In this document: positions 25,567 to 34,647 of the stretch, piece by piece
Layout: each line of letters begins with the position of its first letter
How positions within the stretch are numbered: position 1 is the stretch's first letter
NCBI GenBank assembly: GCA_963700785.1
Contig: CAVOYZ010000011.1
Coordinates: forward strand, 1 to 64,000
Length of the DNA: 64,000 nucleotides
Origin: CAXMST01 sp963700785
GTDB lineage: Bacteria > Actinomycetota > Thermoleophilia > Solirubrobacterales > 70-9
Direction: 5' to 3'
The notes under the pieces: model-generated
The model's input: only the letters and a program-made list of their open reading frames with translations
Told to the model about the DNA's origin: nothing
Databases searched by the model: none
Program-made: the position numbers and the translations under genes

Positions 25567-25866
25567 CTACCCGGACTGGGCCGCGCGACGGATCACGAGG
25601 CCGCTGCCGAGCAGGCCGGCACCGACGGCAGCAAAGGCGACCAGATCGAGTCCTGTGAACGGGAGGGCGCCGGCACTGCTGGTCGCGGACGGCGAACCGC
25701 CGCCCGGGGCCCCTTCGACGCTGAGGTCGAGCGCCGGCTGGTACTCGACATCCGGTGGGGTCAGCTGCTGGGCGAACGCGGCGCTCGGCAGGGCCACAGC
25801 GACCACGGCGAGTGCGATCGCCAGCACCGCCCCCAGTGGTGTGCGGCTGGAACGGTTCGATCGCAT
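25567..25866 (-). CDS. Small LPXTG-type surface protein
   Basis: 99 residues: a signal peptide (LGAVLAIALAVVAVALPSAAFAQ), a short Pro/Gly/Ser-rich linker, then LPFTG, a hydrophobic span (LVAFAAVGAGLLGSGLVI) and a basic tail RRAAQSG. This is a complete sortase sorting signal, so the mature part, only about 40 residues, would be linked to the cell wall. No sortase gene lies in the window. GGAGGCAA precedes ATG 25866. The very short mature part leaves the role open. Confidence 0.72.
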   Translation of the reverse strand: MRSNRSSRTPLGAVLAIALAVVAVALPSAAFAQQLTPPDVEYQPALDLSVEGAPGGGSPSATSSAGALPFTGLDLVAFAAVGAGLLGSGLVIRRAAQSG

Positions 25867-26229
25867 TGCTTGCCTCCGGACAGGTTCTCGGGTTGGTCCT
25901 TGGAACGGAACGCAGGAACATAGCCGCCGCCGCGGACGGCCTCGTTCGGAGCGGCCCCCGGGGCCCAACGCCGGTGACCGGCGCTGAGCAAGCAGCGGCC
26001 CGCTCAAAGGCGGGCCGCAGGCCCCCGTGAGCTCAGCCGGGTGGCCGCTATCGGCGGTCCCGCGGGTCGACGGGGGTCGATCGAATCGGGTTTGAGCTTC
26101 CTGGGACTCGGGGGCTGCGGCCTGCCAGGAGCATCGCGGCTGCCTTGTGCATCTTGACCTCGCTTCAGTCGGTGGCCGGGATTGGCGGTCCACGCTTATC
26201 GGACCTGCGCAGCTTCGCCGAGGCCGCTT
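25867..26229. other. Intergenic region, 363 bp
   Basis: Lies between the LPXTG gene start and the end of the LuxR-type regulator gene, both on the minus strand. It holds the hairpin at 25995-26018. I see no gene, tRNA or clear promoter box other than the ribosome site next to 25866. Confidence 0.5.
25995..26018 (-). terminator. Hairpin downstream of the LuxR-type regulator gene
   Basis: Perfect 9-bp stem GCGGCCCGC / GCGGGCCGC with the loop TCAAAG, about 210 bases after the regulator's stop. Confidence 0.5.
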
Positions 26230-29110
26230 TCATCGCCCTTTCAGATCGGTTTCAGCGCCCGCAGCGGGTGACTCGAGAGCCGCTTCGGTCTCGAGCGCAT
26301 CCGGCAGCTCCTTGCGTGAGCCGATCTCGAGCTTTCGGTAGCCGTTCCGCAGATGCGTCTCGACCGTCTTCACCGTGACGAACAGGGACTGGGCGATCTC
26401 GCGGTTGCTCATGCCGCCGGCCGCACGCGAGGCCACGCGCAGCTCGCTGGCGGTCAACGCATCGCGACCCGACAGACGCGGACGTCGCGGCCTCGCGCCG
26501 GCGGTGAGCAACTCCTCGCGGGCTTCGACCGCCAGCGGCTCGGCTCGCAGCCGGTCGGCCTCATCGAGGGCGGCTCGCAGCATGCTCACGGGCATCGCTC
26601 CGTCGGCCGGACCGTCGCAGCAGCGCGCCGAGCGCGAGCTGCCCGCGGGCCAGCTCGAGCGGGCTCGGCCCGCGCTCGAGCACCGCGACAGCGCGCTCGA
26701 GCAGCTCAGCGTCCCGGTGGACCATCCCGGCGACCCGCAGCGCCATGCCGAGCGCCCGCGGCGCCGCGGCTCGCTCTGCGAGCTCGACCTCCTCGTCCGC
26801 CAGCTCGCATGCCCGCTCGACCTGGTCGAGCGCGAGCATCGCCTCGGCCGCCGTCGATCGCCAGGGGATCACCGATGGGTTGTGCGCACCCCAGCGCTGC
26901 TGGCGCTCTCCGCAGGCAAGCAGGTCGGAGATCCCGCCGGCGACATCGCCGCGGGCGATGCGGAGCCGGCCCCTGCTCTCGAGCAGTGGGTCGAACATGA
27001 CGAGATCGGGGATCTCCTCGCTCAGCTCAGCCTCCGTCAGCACCCGCTCGGCCTCGTCCAGCAGGCCCTCGTTCGAGCAGCGCATAGACGAGGAAGGCGC
27101 GGGCGGCGGGGATCCCCAGACCCCAGCCCTCGGCTGCGGCGACCTCGACGGCGGCGTGCGCATCGGCCTCCGAGGCGACTATGTCGCCGCGTCGGAAGTG
27201 CGCCTGCGATCTGAAGCACGAGGCCATCGCGAACCCGAGCGCCGAGCCACGTTCGCCCGCCGCCTCGATGATCACATCGAAGGCCGCGATCGCCTCGTCG
27301 AGCCGCTCACAGAGGGCGAGAGCGTTGACCGCGGCAAAGACGCTCGGGTCCTCCGGGCCGAGCGCGGCGAGCAGCTCGCCGGAGCCGAGCGCCTCACTCG
27401 CCATCTCCGCCGGCCGCTCGGCCGGCTCGCCCGCCAGCGCCAACTCGTAGGCGCGTTGGGCGAGCAGCAGCGAGCCCGCCAGCTGATCGCCCTCACTGAG
27501 CCGCTCCAGGCGCTGCAGCCGTTCGCTGACCCGCGGGCGCAGGCCATGATCGAGCCGAGCTGACTGCGATCAGCTCGGTTTCGAGCCGAGCGGCGATCCG
27601 GCGCTCGCTCTCGCCGAGGTCGGATTCCGCCTCGTCGATCGCGAAGAACGCCTCCTCGGGCCGTCCCGGCGAAGAACATTGCCCGCCCGAGCGCCAGGGC
27701 GCAGCGACCGCGCGAGGCAGGATCTGCCGCCGCCTCGTAGGCCTCTCGCAACCACTCCTCCGAGCGCGGGTCGGCCGCGCTGGCCGCCGCCAGCCCGAGC
27801 TCCTCGAGCACGACCGGACGCAGCTCCGGCCCGGGCGGTTCCTCGAGCGCGCGAACCAGGTAGACGACTGCGATTCGCGCCGCGCCTCGACCTGTGGCCC
27901 GCCTCGCCGAGGCGCGCAGGGTCTCGCGGCCTCGATCGAGCCGGCCGGATCGGCCACCAGCAGGTGCGCAGCGCAGCGCTCGGGATCCTCGCCGCGCCGA
28001 CCGAGGATCGCCGCGGCTCGCGCATGAGCCCGGCGCCGGCGCGCCGGCGGCATCTCCTCTTCGATCGCGGTGCGGACGATCGGATGGACGAAGTTGAGCA
28101 GACGATCGGAGCCGAGCAGATGGGCGCCGGCCAGGGCATCAGCCGCCTCCGCAGCCTGCCTCGGGGTCGAGCTCGGCGAGCTCGGCGGCGGCGTCAAGCG
28201 GCACGTCCCGGCCGAGCACCGCTACCGCTCGCGCCAGCTTCCCCGCCTCCTCCGGCAGCGACTCGAGCCGCACCAGGATCGCGCTGGTGACTGTCTCCGG
28301 AGCGAGGGCGGAGACCGTCTCGGCGCTCGCCTCCGAGGGGGGGACGCCCTGCTGCGTGGCCGCGCGTAGCAACTCCCGGAGCAGGAACGGATTGCCGCCG
28401 CTCGCTCTGCTGCATGCCTCGACGAAGGCATCGTCCGGATCGGAGTCGGTCAGCTCGGTCACCAGCCGCCCGACCCCCTCATCGCTCAACGGTTGCGGCG
28501 TCAGCAGCCGCTCGGCCCGTCCCGCGACCAGGGCCTGGACGAGTCCGGCCAGCTCGCCGTCGACCGGACGGGTGGCGGCCAGCACCAGCAGCGACATGCC
28601 GTCGAGGCGTCGGGCCAGGTATCCGAGCCACTGCAGCGAGGGGACGTCTGCCCAGTGGATGTCGTCGATCACTAGTGCGACGGCACCCTGATCGCTGAGG
28701 TTCGCGGCGAGCCAGTAGAGGCCGTGGTTGACGGTCAGGCCACGGTCGGGAGCGGGCTCGGCCGGCGGCTCGATCGCGGTTCCGAGGACCGGCTCGGCCA
28801 GCCTCGCCGCGCCCTCGAGCAGCGCCTCACGTTGGCGCCCGCTCGCGGCCGCGAGCCGGGCCTCGAAGAGCTGGCGGACGATCCCGAACGGCAACTCGCG
28901 CTCGAGCAGGTCCCCACGCGCCCGGAGTACCTCGAAGTCAGCCGCGGCGCTGGCGGCGCCCTCGCGCAGGAGCCGGGTCTTGCCGATTCCGGGTGGTCCC
29001 TCGATCAGGATCGTGCCGCCCCGGCCGGAGGCGGCGGACTCGATCGCCGCGTCGATCGCCGCCAGTTCCTCCGAGCGCTCGAGGGTGAGCACTTGAGGGG
29101 CAGGTTCCAC
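26230..29110 (-). pseudogene. Large ATP-binding LuxR-family regulator (LAL type), multiple frameshifts
   Basis: About 955 residues when the frames are joined. The N-terminal AAA/STAND ATPase has Walker A EGPPGIGKTRLL and Walker B VALVIDDIHWAD. The middle is TPR-like helices (YELALAGEPAERPAEMASEA, LLDEAERVLTEAELSE). The C-terminal LuxR HTH is LTASELRVASRAAGGMSNRE then VKTVETHLRNGYRKL. Start: GTG 29110. Frame changes occur near 28159, 27921, 27666, 27555, 27066 and 26585. Five fit one extra base and one (27921) a missing base, each restoring natural sequence (for example LDPE-QAAEAADALAG). No stop codons or decay are seen elsewhere. It is divergent from the SARP gene. Confidence 0.8.
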
Positions 29111-29194
29111 GACCTCAAATCTAGGGGTTGGCGGTCGAAAAGTCAGGGGGCCGCCCCCGTTGTGGACCGGCGCTCGGCCCGGCAAGCTGATCGC

Positions 29195-30010
29195 ATGGTT
29201 GGCAGCGGCCCTGGGACTCCCACAGGCGAACACCCCACCGGCCCCTCGCCTGGGCCGGATTTCCTCGTCCTCGGACCGGTGCGGGCGCGAAGCGCCGGTC
29301 GGGAGTGCCCCCTGCCGAACGGCCGGGTGCTGGCGCTGCTCTCGCTGCTCCTCGTCCACCGCGGCGCCGCTCTCCACCTCGACCGGATCGTCGACGAGCT
29401 CTGGTCAGGCGCCGGCCCGGCGAACCCGCGAAACGCCGTCCAGGTGTTGGTGTCGAGACTGCGTAGCGCGATCGGCGGCGACCTCGTCGTCTCCCAGGGT
29501 GGCGGCTACGGGCTGGCTCTCGGCGGCGGAGCTCTCGACGCCGATCGCTTCGAGGCGCTTCACCGCCGAGGGCGGGAGGAGATCTCACGCGGGCGGGCGG
29601 CACCGGCCGCGGAGACGCTGAGGGAAGCGCTCGGACTGTGGCGCGGACCGGCTCTGCTCGACGTGGCCGACCAAGGCTTCGCGCAGCCCGAGATTGCGCG
29701 GCTCGAGGGGCTTCGAGGGAGCTGCTTGCGAGATCGGGTCGACGCTGATCTTGCCTGCGGGCGGCACGCGCAGCTGACCGGAGAGCTCGAAGGCCTCGTC
29801 CTCCAGCAGCCGCTGGACGAGCGCCTTCGCTCGCAGCTGATCCTGGCGCTCTACCACGCCGGACGTCAGGCCGACGCGCTCGACGCCTACCGGGCGGCCC
29901 GCGTGGCGCTCGCCGAGGGCCTCGGCCTCGAGCCGTCTCCGGCACTCGCCGGGCTCGAGGGTGCGGTCCTCCGCCACGAGATGCCGACGCCGGTCGCGAT
30001 TGCGCTCTGA
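29195..30010 (+). CDS. SARP/AfsR-type transcriptional regulator (winged helix + BTAD)
   Basis: 271 residues. After a Pro/Gly-rich N-terminus, residues about 24-98 form an OmpR-type winged helix (FLVLGPVRARSAG, ALLSLLLVHRGAALHLDRIV, PRNAVQVLVSRLRSAIGG). The bacterial transcriptional activation domain follows (ADRFEALHRRGREE, LREALGLWRGPALLDVAD, LILALYHAGRQADALDAYRA), ending with LGLEPSPALAGLEGAVL. Such regulators often act on secondary metabolism or stress genes. It starts at ATG 29195, only 84 bases from the divergent LuxR-type gene, so the two probably share regulation. No biosynthetic cluster is next to it. Confidence 0.87.
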   Translation: MVGSGPGTPTGEHPTGPSPGPDFLVLGPVRARSAGRECPLPNGRVLALLSLLLVHRGAALHLDRIVDELWSGAGPANPRNAVQVLVSRLRSAIGGDLVVSQGGGYGLALGGGALDADRFEALHRRGREEISRGRAAPAAETLREALGLWRGPALLDVADQGFAQPEIARLEGLRGSCLRDRVDADLACGRHAQLTGELEGLVLQQPLDERLRSQLILALYHAGRQADALDAYRAARVALAEGLGLEPSPALAGLEGAVLRHEMPTPVAIAL

Positions 30011-30194
30011 GGCTCGCGCCGCCCGCGCGGGGCCGACCAGCTAGCGGAATCCAGGAAACACGGCAGCCCTGGCGCGAACGAGCGCCAGGCCGCGTCCCTG
30101 CTACCTATGCTGGGTGCGGGATGCAGATCGCAGCGTCGGAGCACTCGAGACCCGCGATTCCCTCCGGCGGCCCGGGTGGCGGAGGCGCGGGGCG

Positions 30195-30840
30195 ATGACC
30201 GACGCAGTCGCGCTCGCCGGGGCCGAGCGCCTCCACCGGCGGGCGCTGCGGCTCGAGTGGTTCACGATCGGCTGGAACGTGGTCGAGGCCGCCGTCGCCG
30301 TCGCCGCGGGCCTGGTCGCAGGCAGCGTCGCGCTGGTCGGCTTCGGCGCCGACAGCGGCATCGAGGTGCTGTCGGCCGATGTTCGTCGTGTGGCGGCTCC
30401 GCGCGGCACGTCCCGGGGACGACGAGCGACGGCATCGAGCGGCCGAGCGCCGGGCGCTCTACGGGGTCGCCACGACCTTCTTCCTCTTGGCGGCCTACAT
30501 CGGCTTCGAGGCGCTCGGCGGCCTGATCGCGGGAGACCGTCCTGAGGCTGCGCCCGCGGGGATCACGCTGGCGGCCCTCTCGCTGCTGATCATGCCGACG
30601 CTCGCGTACTGGAAGCAGAGGACGGGGCGGCAGATGGGCAGCCGCGCCCTGCAGGCGGACGCGATCGAGACCTGGGTCTGCTCGTACCTGTCCTTCGCCC
30701 TGCTGGCCGGGCTCGGCCTGAACGCCGCGGTCGGCTGGTGGTGGGCAGATGCCGCCGGGGCTCTGGCGATGCTTCCGGTGATCGTCCGGCAGGGATTGGG
30801 AACGCTCGAGGATGCCCGAGCCGACGACGATCCCAGCTAA
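30195..30840 (+). pseudogene. Cation-efflux-like transporter, frameshifted
   Basis: Integral membrane protein of about 214 residues related to the cation transporter / CDF group. Helices: EWFTIGWNVVEAAVAVAAGL, GSVALVGFGADSGIEVLSA, then in the other frame MFVVWRLRAA, TTFFLLAAYIGFEALGGLI, ITLAALSLLIMPTLAYW and LQADAIETWVCSYLSFALL. Acidic residues sit in the helices (GADSGIE, ADAIET). One extra C at 30376-30377 separates the parts; without it the sequence reads VLSAMFVVWRL. The start ATG 30195 has GGGGCG before it. No domain beyond the membrane part is present. Confidence 0.75.
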
Positions 30841-30843
30841 CCT
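30838..30843 (+). promoter_or_regulatory. -10 box TAACCT before the coiled-coil gene
   Basis: TAACCT includes the stop codon of the transporter and lies 6 nt before GTG 30850. Confidence 0.4.
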
Positions 30844-30849
30844 GAGGGC

Positions 30850-31653
30850 GTGGATTCCGATCAGCAGGAGCAGCCTGGGGAGCCGCCGATCACGACCCGA
30901 TTGTGGGGCTACGACCGCCGCGAGGTCGACGCCCGGCTGGCCGAGCTCGAGGAGCGGCTCGTCGAGAGCAATCTGGCCGCCGGTGCGGCGGTCGCCGGGG
31001 TCGGCGAGCTGCGGGGCGTCGGCGAGCGGGTCACCGAGATCCTCGACGCCGCGAGGCAGGCGGCGGAGGTCGCCGGCCACGAGGCGGCCGAGCGGGCCGC
31101 GACGCTGAAGCGCGAGTCGGAGGAGGCGGCCGAGCAGCTTCGCAGGGAGGCGGACGACTATCAGAAGACGACCCGGACGGCGGCCGATGAGTACGACGCC
31201 GCGACCAGGGCCGGCGCCGATCAGGCGGCTGCCGAGATCGAGGCGAGGGCGCGGGTCGAGGCCGAGGCCTCGGTCGCGGCCGCCGAGGAGGAGGCCGAGC
31301 AGATTCTCGCCGACGCCCGGGCCGAGCTGGGACGGGTCGAGGCCTCGATCGCCGAGCTTCGCGATCGGCGCTCGGCGGTGATCGCCGAGATCGACCGGAT
31401 CAGGGGCAACCTCGGCTCGATGGTCGGCGCGGCAGAGCAGGGGACGTCCGAGTTCCTCGGCCTACCGGACGCCGACGGCAAGGACTTCGACGAGCCGGAG
31501 ACCCGGCAGCTCGAGGCCGCGGAGCGGGGCGACGATGCGACCGACGAATACGAGGAGCCCGAGGACGACGGGGACGAGTGGCCGGTCGTCCGGCGGCGTC
31601 CGGTCACCGACGTCGATCAGGAGGAGCAGACGATCAGGACCGAGGACCTCTGA
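30850..31653 (+). CDS. DivIVA-like coiled-coil protein
   Basis: 267 residues. TTRLWGYDRREVDARLAELE near residues 15-35 resembles the short N-terminal DivIVA/DivIVA-like motif (GYDxxEVDxxL). A long Ala/Glu/Arg-rich coiled coil follows to about residue 185 (EAAEQLRREADDYQK, AEEEAEQILADARAEL). The C-terminus is strongly acidic (ATDEYEEPEDDGDEW). Such proteins mark cell poles or division sites, or act as wall-growth scaffolds. Which of these applies is not known. It is expressed from its own leaderless promoter. Confidence 0.7.
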   Translation: MDSDQQEQPGEPPITTRLWGYDRREVDARLAELEERLVESNLAAGAAVAGVGELRGVGERVTEILDAARQAAEVAGHEAAERAATLKRESEEAAEQLRREADDYQKTTRTAADEYDAATRAGADQAAAEIEARARVEAEASVAAAEEEAEQILADARAELGRVEASIAELRDRRSAVIAEIDRIRGNLGSMVGAAEQGTSEFLGLPDADGKDFDEPETRQLEAAERGDDATDEYEEPEDDGDEWPVVRRRPVTDVDQEEQTIRTEDL

Positions 31654-31684
31654 TCGGGCGCCGGCGCTGAGCGCCCGATGCGGC

Positions 31685-32770
31685 TCAGGTGCCGCCGACC
31701 ACCGCCGCCGCGACCGCGTCGATCTCGTCCGCACGGGCCGAGGCGAGCGCCTCGCCGCAGTCGCGTAGGCCCTCGATCTCGGCCTCGCTGACGCCGTCGA
31801 GCGGCAGCGGCGCGGGAAGCTCGAGCTGCCAGCGGAAGTACCGCGGACCGGCCCCCAGCTCGACCCCCCTGGCGACCGGCGAGCCGGACTCGTGGTTGAG
31901 CAGGATGTGCGCCCAGTGGTGGGAGGCGTCGGACTGCCCGTCGAGCATCGCTCCGATCAGCGGCGGCTCCGAGCCGCTCGAGGGAGCGATCCAGCCAAGC
32001 GCCCCCCAGCCGGCGACAGCGTCGGGGTCGTAGCCGCGCTCGTGCTGCCCGGTTCCGAGCGAGACGACGAGCAGGTCCTCGGGACTGAGCGGCTCGCCCT
32101 CGGTTCGCTTCAGCGCCTCGATCGTCGCGGCGATCGTTGGGTTGTTGATGAACACGCCACCGTCGACCAGGGCCTCCTCGCCGAGGCGCAGCGCCGGGAA
32201 GTAGGTCGGTGCGGCCGAGGTAGCGAGGCCGGCGTCGACGGCCCGCATCCGCCGGGCCTCCTCGTTCCACGGCTTGAAGAAGCGCGGCGTGCGGTCGTGC
32301 ATGTCGTAGGAGGGGACGAGCACCCCGGTCAGAGCCTCCGACACCGTGCGGTCGCCGAGCCGCCGCTCGAGCACGCGCTCCAGTCCCTCGAGGTCGTAAC
32401 GGGGGTCGAGCAGGTCGCTGACGTGTCCGATCCCCGGCAGCCGCTCGAGCGGTGGCCGCGCGAAGATCTCCTGTGCCTCGGGACCGCTGTAGAGCTCGAT
32501 CATCGCGGCCGGATCGAAGGCGGGCCCGCCGTCGGGGCCCGGCGTTGTCAGCCCGAGCGCGATCAAGCCTCCGGTCGAGGTGCCGGCGATCAGGTCGAAG
32601 CTCGAGGCGAGCGTCGCCCCCGGATCCCGCTCCTGCAGACGGCGCTCCAGCTCGGCCAGGACTATCGCCGGGATCAGGCCGCGGATGCCGCCGCCGTCGA
32701 TCGCCAGAATCCGGAATCCGGGTCGGCTGGGCGCCTCGAACTCGCGGCCGGGAACTTCAGGGTTGGCCAT
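31685..32770 (-). CDS. Patatin-like phospholipase
   Basis: 361-residue serine hydrolase of the patatin family. The oxyanion loop DGGGIRG is near residue 26, the nucleophile motif GTSTG near residue 63, and the catalytic Asp is in VDGGVF near residue 203, which gives the Ser-Asp dyad. It probably releases fatty acids from glycerolipids. There is no signal peptide, so it acts in the cytoplasm or at the inner membrane face. The minus-strand TAGGCT box (32778-32783) is 7 nt before the ATG. No cyclic-nucleotide synthase gene is adjacent, so a CBASS role is not indicated. Confidence 0.9.
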   Translation of the reverse strand: MANPEVPGREFEAPSRPGFRILAIDGGGIRGLIPAIVLAELERRLQERDPGATLASSFDLIAGTSTGGLIALGLTTPGPDGGPAFDPAAMIELYSGPEAQEIFARPPLERLPGIGHVSDLLDPRYDLEGLERVLERRLGDRTVSEALTGVLVPSYDMHDRTPRFFKPWNEEARRMRAVDAGLATSAAPTYFPALRLGEEALVDGGVFINNPTIAATIEALKRTEGEPLSPEDLLVVSLGTGQHERGYDPDAVAGWGALGWIAPSSGSEPPLIGAMLDGQSDASHHWAHILLNHESGSPVARGVELGAGPRYFRWQLELPAPLPLDGVSEAEIEGLRDCGEALASARADEIDAVAAAVVGGT

Positions 32771-32861
32771 CGCCCCAAGCCTACGACAGCGGCCCGCCCG
32801 GAACGGCGGGCGACCGACCTCACGTTTCTGCGGTCGCGCTCGTTATCCAAAACAGATCAAG

Positions 32862-33365
32862 ATGACGAGCACCTTGAACCGATCGAGCCGGCCGCTTCCC
32901 TTCAGTCGCTTCTTCGCGGAGCAGTCGCCGGCGGTCGCGCGCTTCCTGCGGGGCATGCTCGGCCACCACGAGGCGGAGGAGTGCCTGCAGGAGACCTTCA
33001 TCGCGGCGCTGCGAGCCTACGATCGCTTCGACGGCGAGGACCCGCGGGCCTGGGTGCTGGCGATCGCCCGTCGGAAGGCGATCGACAGCCACCGGGCCGG
33101 ACAGCGACGGCCGCAGCCGTCCGACGAGGCCGACGCTCTGGCCGCGATCGCCGATCCGGATCCCGGCCTCGATGCCGAGATCTGGGCTGAGGTCGCGGCG
33201 CTCCCCGAGAAGCAGCGGGCGGCGCTGTTGCTGCGCTACGCGCTCGATCTCCGCTACCGCGAGATCGGAGCCGTACTTGACTGCAGCGAGCCCGCCGCCC
33301 GGCGCAGCGCGCACGAGGGGATCAGCAAGCTGAGAAGGCGACGAGAGCAGGAGGAGGTGGCCTGA
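32862..33365 (+). CDS. ECF-type RNA polymerase sigma factor
   Basis: 167 residues with regions 2 and 4. FLRGMLGHHEAEECLQETFIAA, continued by YDRFDGEDPRAWVLAIARRK, is region 2 (-10 recognition). LPEKQRAALLLRYALDLRYR then EIGAVLDCSEPAARRSAHEG is region 4 (-35 recognition). There is no extra C-terminal domain. The stop overlaps the start of ogt (TGATG), so sigma factor and DNA repair protein are made together. No anti-sigma gene follows. It starts at ATG 32862. A role in controlling a DNA-alkylation or stress response is an inference from the pairing. Confidence 0.85.
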   Translation: MTSTLNRSSRPLPFSRFFAEQSPAVARFLRGMLGHHEAEECLQETFIAALRAYDRFDGEDPRAWVLAIARRKAIDSHRAGQRRPQPSDEADALAAIADPDPGLDAEIWAEVAALPEKQRAALLLRYALDLRYREIGAVLDCSEPAARRSAHEGISKLRRRREQEEVA

Positions 33366-33997
33366 TGGCCGAGGTTGCAAAGCCGCATGACGAGGCGCTG
33401 ATCAGGGCCGCGCTCAAGGGCGGGGCGCCGACGCCGGCCGAGACCGACCGGCTGCGGGCCGTGCTCGCCGCGCGGGCGGAGCGCGAGGGGCTGATCGACG
33501 TTGCGGTCGGCCCGGCCGACTCGCCGATCGGCACCCTGCTGCTGGCCGCCACCGGTGCGGGCCTGGTCCGGGTCGGCCTCGCCGGCACCGACCACGAGCT
33601 GATTCTCGAACAGCTCTCGGCGACGCTCGGCCCCCGGGTGATCGAGCACCCCGCCCGCCTCGATCCGATCAAGCGCGAGCTCGAGCAGTACTTCGCCGGC
33701 CGCCGGCGCCGCTTCGAGTGTGCCGTCGATTGGCGCCTGACCTCGGGCTTCGTTCGCAGCGTGCTCGAGCGGACCGCCGAGATCCCGTTCGGCGAGACCC
33801 GGACCTACGCGGAGATGGCGGCGCTGGCCGGTAGCCCGCGAGCCTCCCGCGCCGCGGGCAGCGCCCTCGGTGCGAATCCGATCCCGGTGGTCGTCCCCTG
33901 TCACCGGGTTCTTCGCACCGGGGGCGGGCTGGGGGGCTATGCCGGCGGTCTCGAGGCGAAGCGGGCGCTGCTGGAGCTCGAGGGCGCGATCGGCTGA
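33365..33997 (+). CDS. ogt: Methylated-DNA--[protein]-cysteine S-methyltransferase
   Basis: Removes alkyl groups from O6 of guanine by transfer to its own cysteine. The active-site motif VVPCHRVL has Cys179. The DNA-binding helix region IPFGETRTYAEMAALAGSPRASRAAG and the C-terminal GGLGGYAGGLEAKRALLELE (in parts) are standard. The first about 45 residues (HDEALIRAALKGGAPTPAETDRLRAVLAA) are an extra helical segment before the N-terminal domain (GPADSPIGTLLLAATGAGLV). Overlap with the sigma-factor stop shows translational coupling. At 210 residues it is slightly longer than usual because of that extension. Confidence 0.92.
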   Translation: MAEVAKPHDEALIRAALKGGAPTPAETDRLRAVLAARAEREGLIDVAVGPADSPIGTLLLAATGAGLVRVGLAGTDHELILEQLSATLGPRVIEHPARLDPIKRELEQYFAGRRRRFECAVDWRLTSGFVRSVLERTAEIPFGETRTYAEMAALAGSPRASRAAGSALGANPIPVVVPCHRVLRTGGGLGGYAGGLEAKRALLELEGAIG

Positions 33998-34013
33998 GGA
34001 CTCGGATTGGCCG

Positions 34014-34019
34014 TATGCT
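34014..34019 (+). promoter_or_regulatory. -10 box TATGCT of the HD-hydrolase gene
   Basis: TATGCT lies 7 nt before GTG 34027. An alternative ATG at 34015 falls within the box, so GTG 34027 is the better start, as for fbiC. Confidence 0.5.
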
Positions 34020-34026
34020 CGGCCTC

Positions 34027-34647
34027 GTGCAGGAGCCGCCCGTTGAGCGCCCCGCGGATCAGAGCGAGCCGCCCGGCTTCGCACGGTCCGGTTTGGCCCT
34101 CGAGGCCTGGCGCTTCGCCGCCGCCGCTCACGGCGGGCAGCGACGCAGGGGGAGTGGCTCCCCCTACATCGAGCATCCCGTCGCCGTCGCCCGGTTGGTG
34201 GCCGAGCACGGCGGCGACGAGGCGATGGTCGCGGCGGCATTCCTGCATGACGTGCTCGAGGACACCGATGTCGCGTCCGAGCGGATCCACGACGAGTTCG
34301 GCGAGGACACCGGTCTGCTCGTCGACGCGCTGACCGACGATCGACGGTTGAGCGACTACGAGCAGCGCAAGGCGGCGCTGCGCGATCAGGTCGAGCGGGC
34401 CGGGGAGCGGGCGGCGCTGGTCTATGCGGCCGACAAGCTCGCCAACTGCGACGACCTGCGGTCCGTGTACGCGCGCGAGGGTGAGGCGGCCGGTCCCCGT
34501 TTCAAGGCGCCGATCGACGTCCGGATCGCGATCTGGCGCGACGACGCGGCGATGGTCCGGCGGGTGCTCGGCCGGGTGCCGCTGCTCGAGTCGCTGATCG
34601 CGACGCTCGACGGCTTCGAGGAGGATCGCGCCCGCGCCTCCGCGTAA
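34027..34647 (+). CDS. HD-domain phosphohydrolase, MESH1/SpoT-hydrolase-like
   Basis: 206 residues. The HD metal motif is spread over the N-terminal half: AAAAHGGQRRRGSGSPYIEHP (first His ligands), AAFLHDVLEDTD (HD pair plus Glu-Asp) and VYAADKLANCDDL (distal Asp). This is the arrangement of ppGpp hydrolase domains such as MESH1 and the SpoT N-terminus. There is no synthetase domain. It might trim (p)ppGpp, but relatives with other substrates exist. The stop codon lies in the palindrome ahead of the ArsR gene. Confidence 0.75.
   Translation: MQEPPVERPADQSEPPGFARSGLALEAWRFAAAAHGGQRRRGSGSPYIEHPVAVARLVAEHGGDEAMVAAAFLHDVLEDTDVASERIHDEFGEDTGLLVDALTDDRRLSDYEQRKAALRDQVERAGERAALVYAADKLANCDDLRSVYAREGEAAGPRFKAPIDVRIAIWRDDAAMVRRVLGRVPLLESLIATLDGFEEDRARASA

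Noticed and set aside
31685..32770. CBASS or other antiviral role for the patatin-like phospholipase
   Set aside because: No CD-NTase, Cap or other defence gene is near. The neighbours are a coiled-coil protein and an ECF sigma factor, and patatins are common housekeeping lipases.
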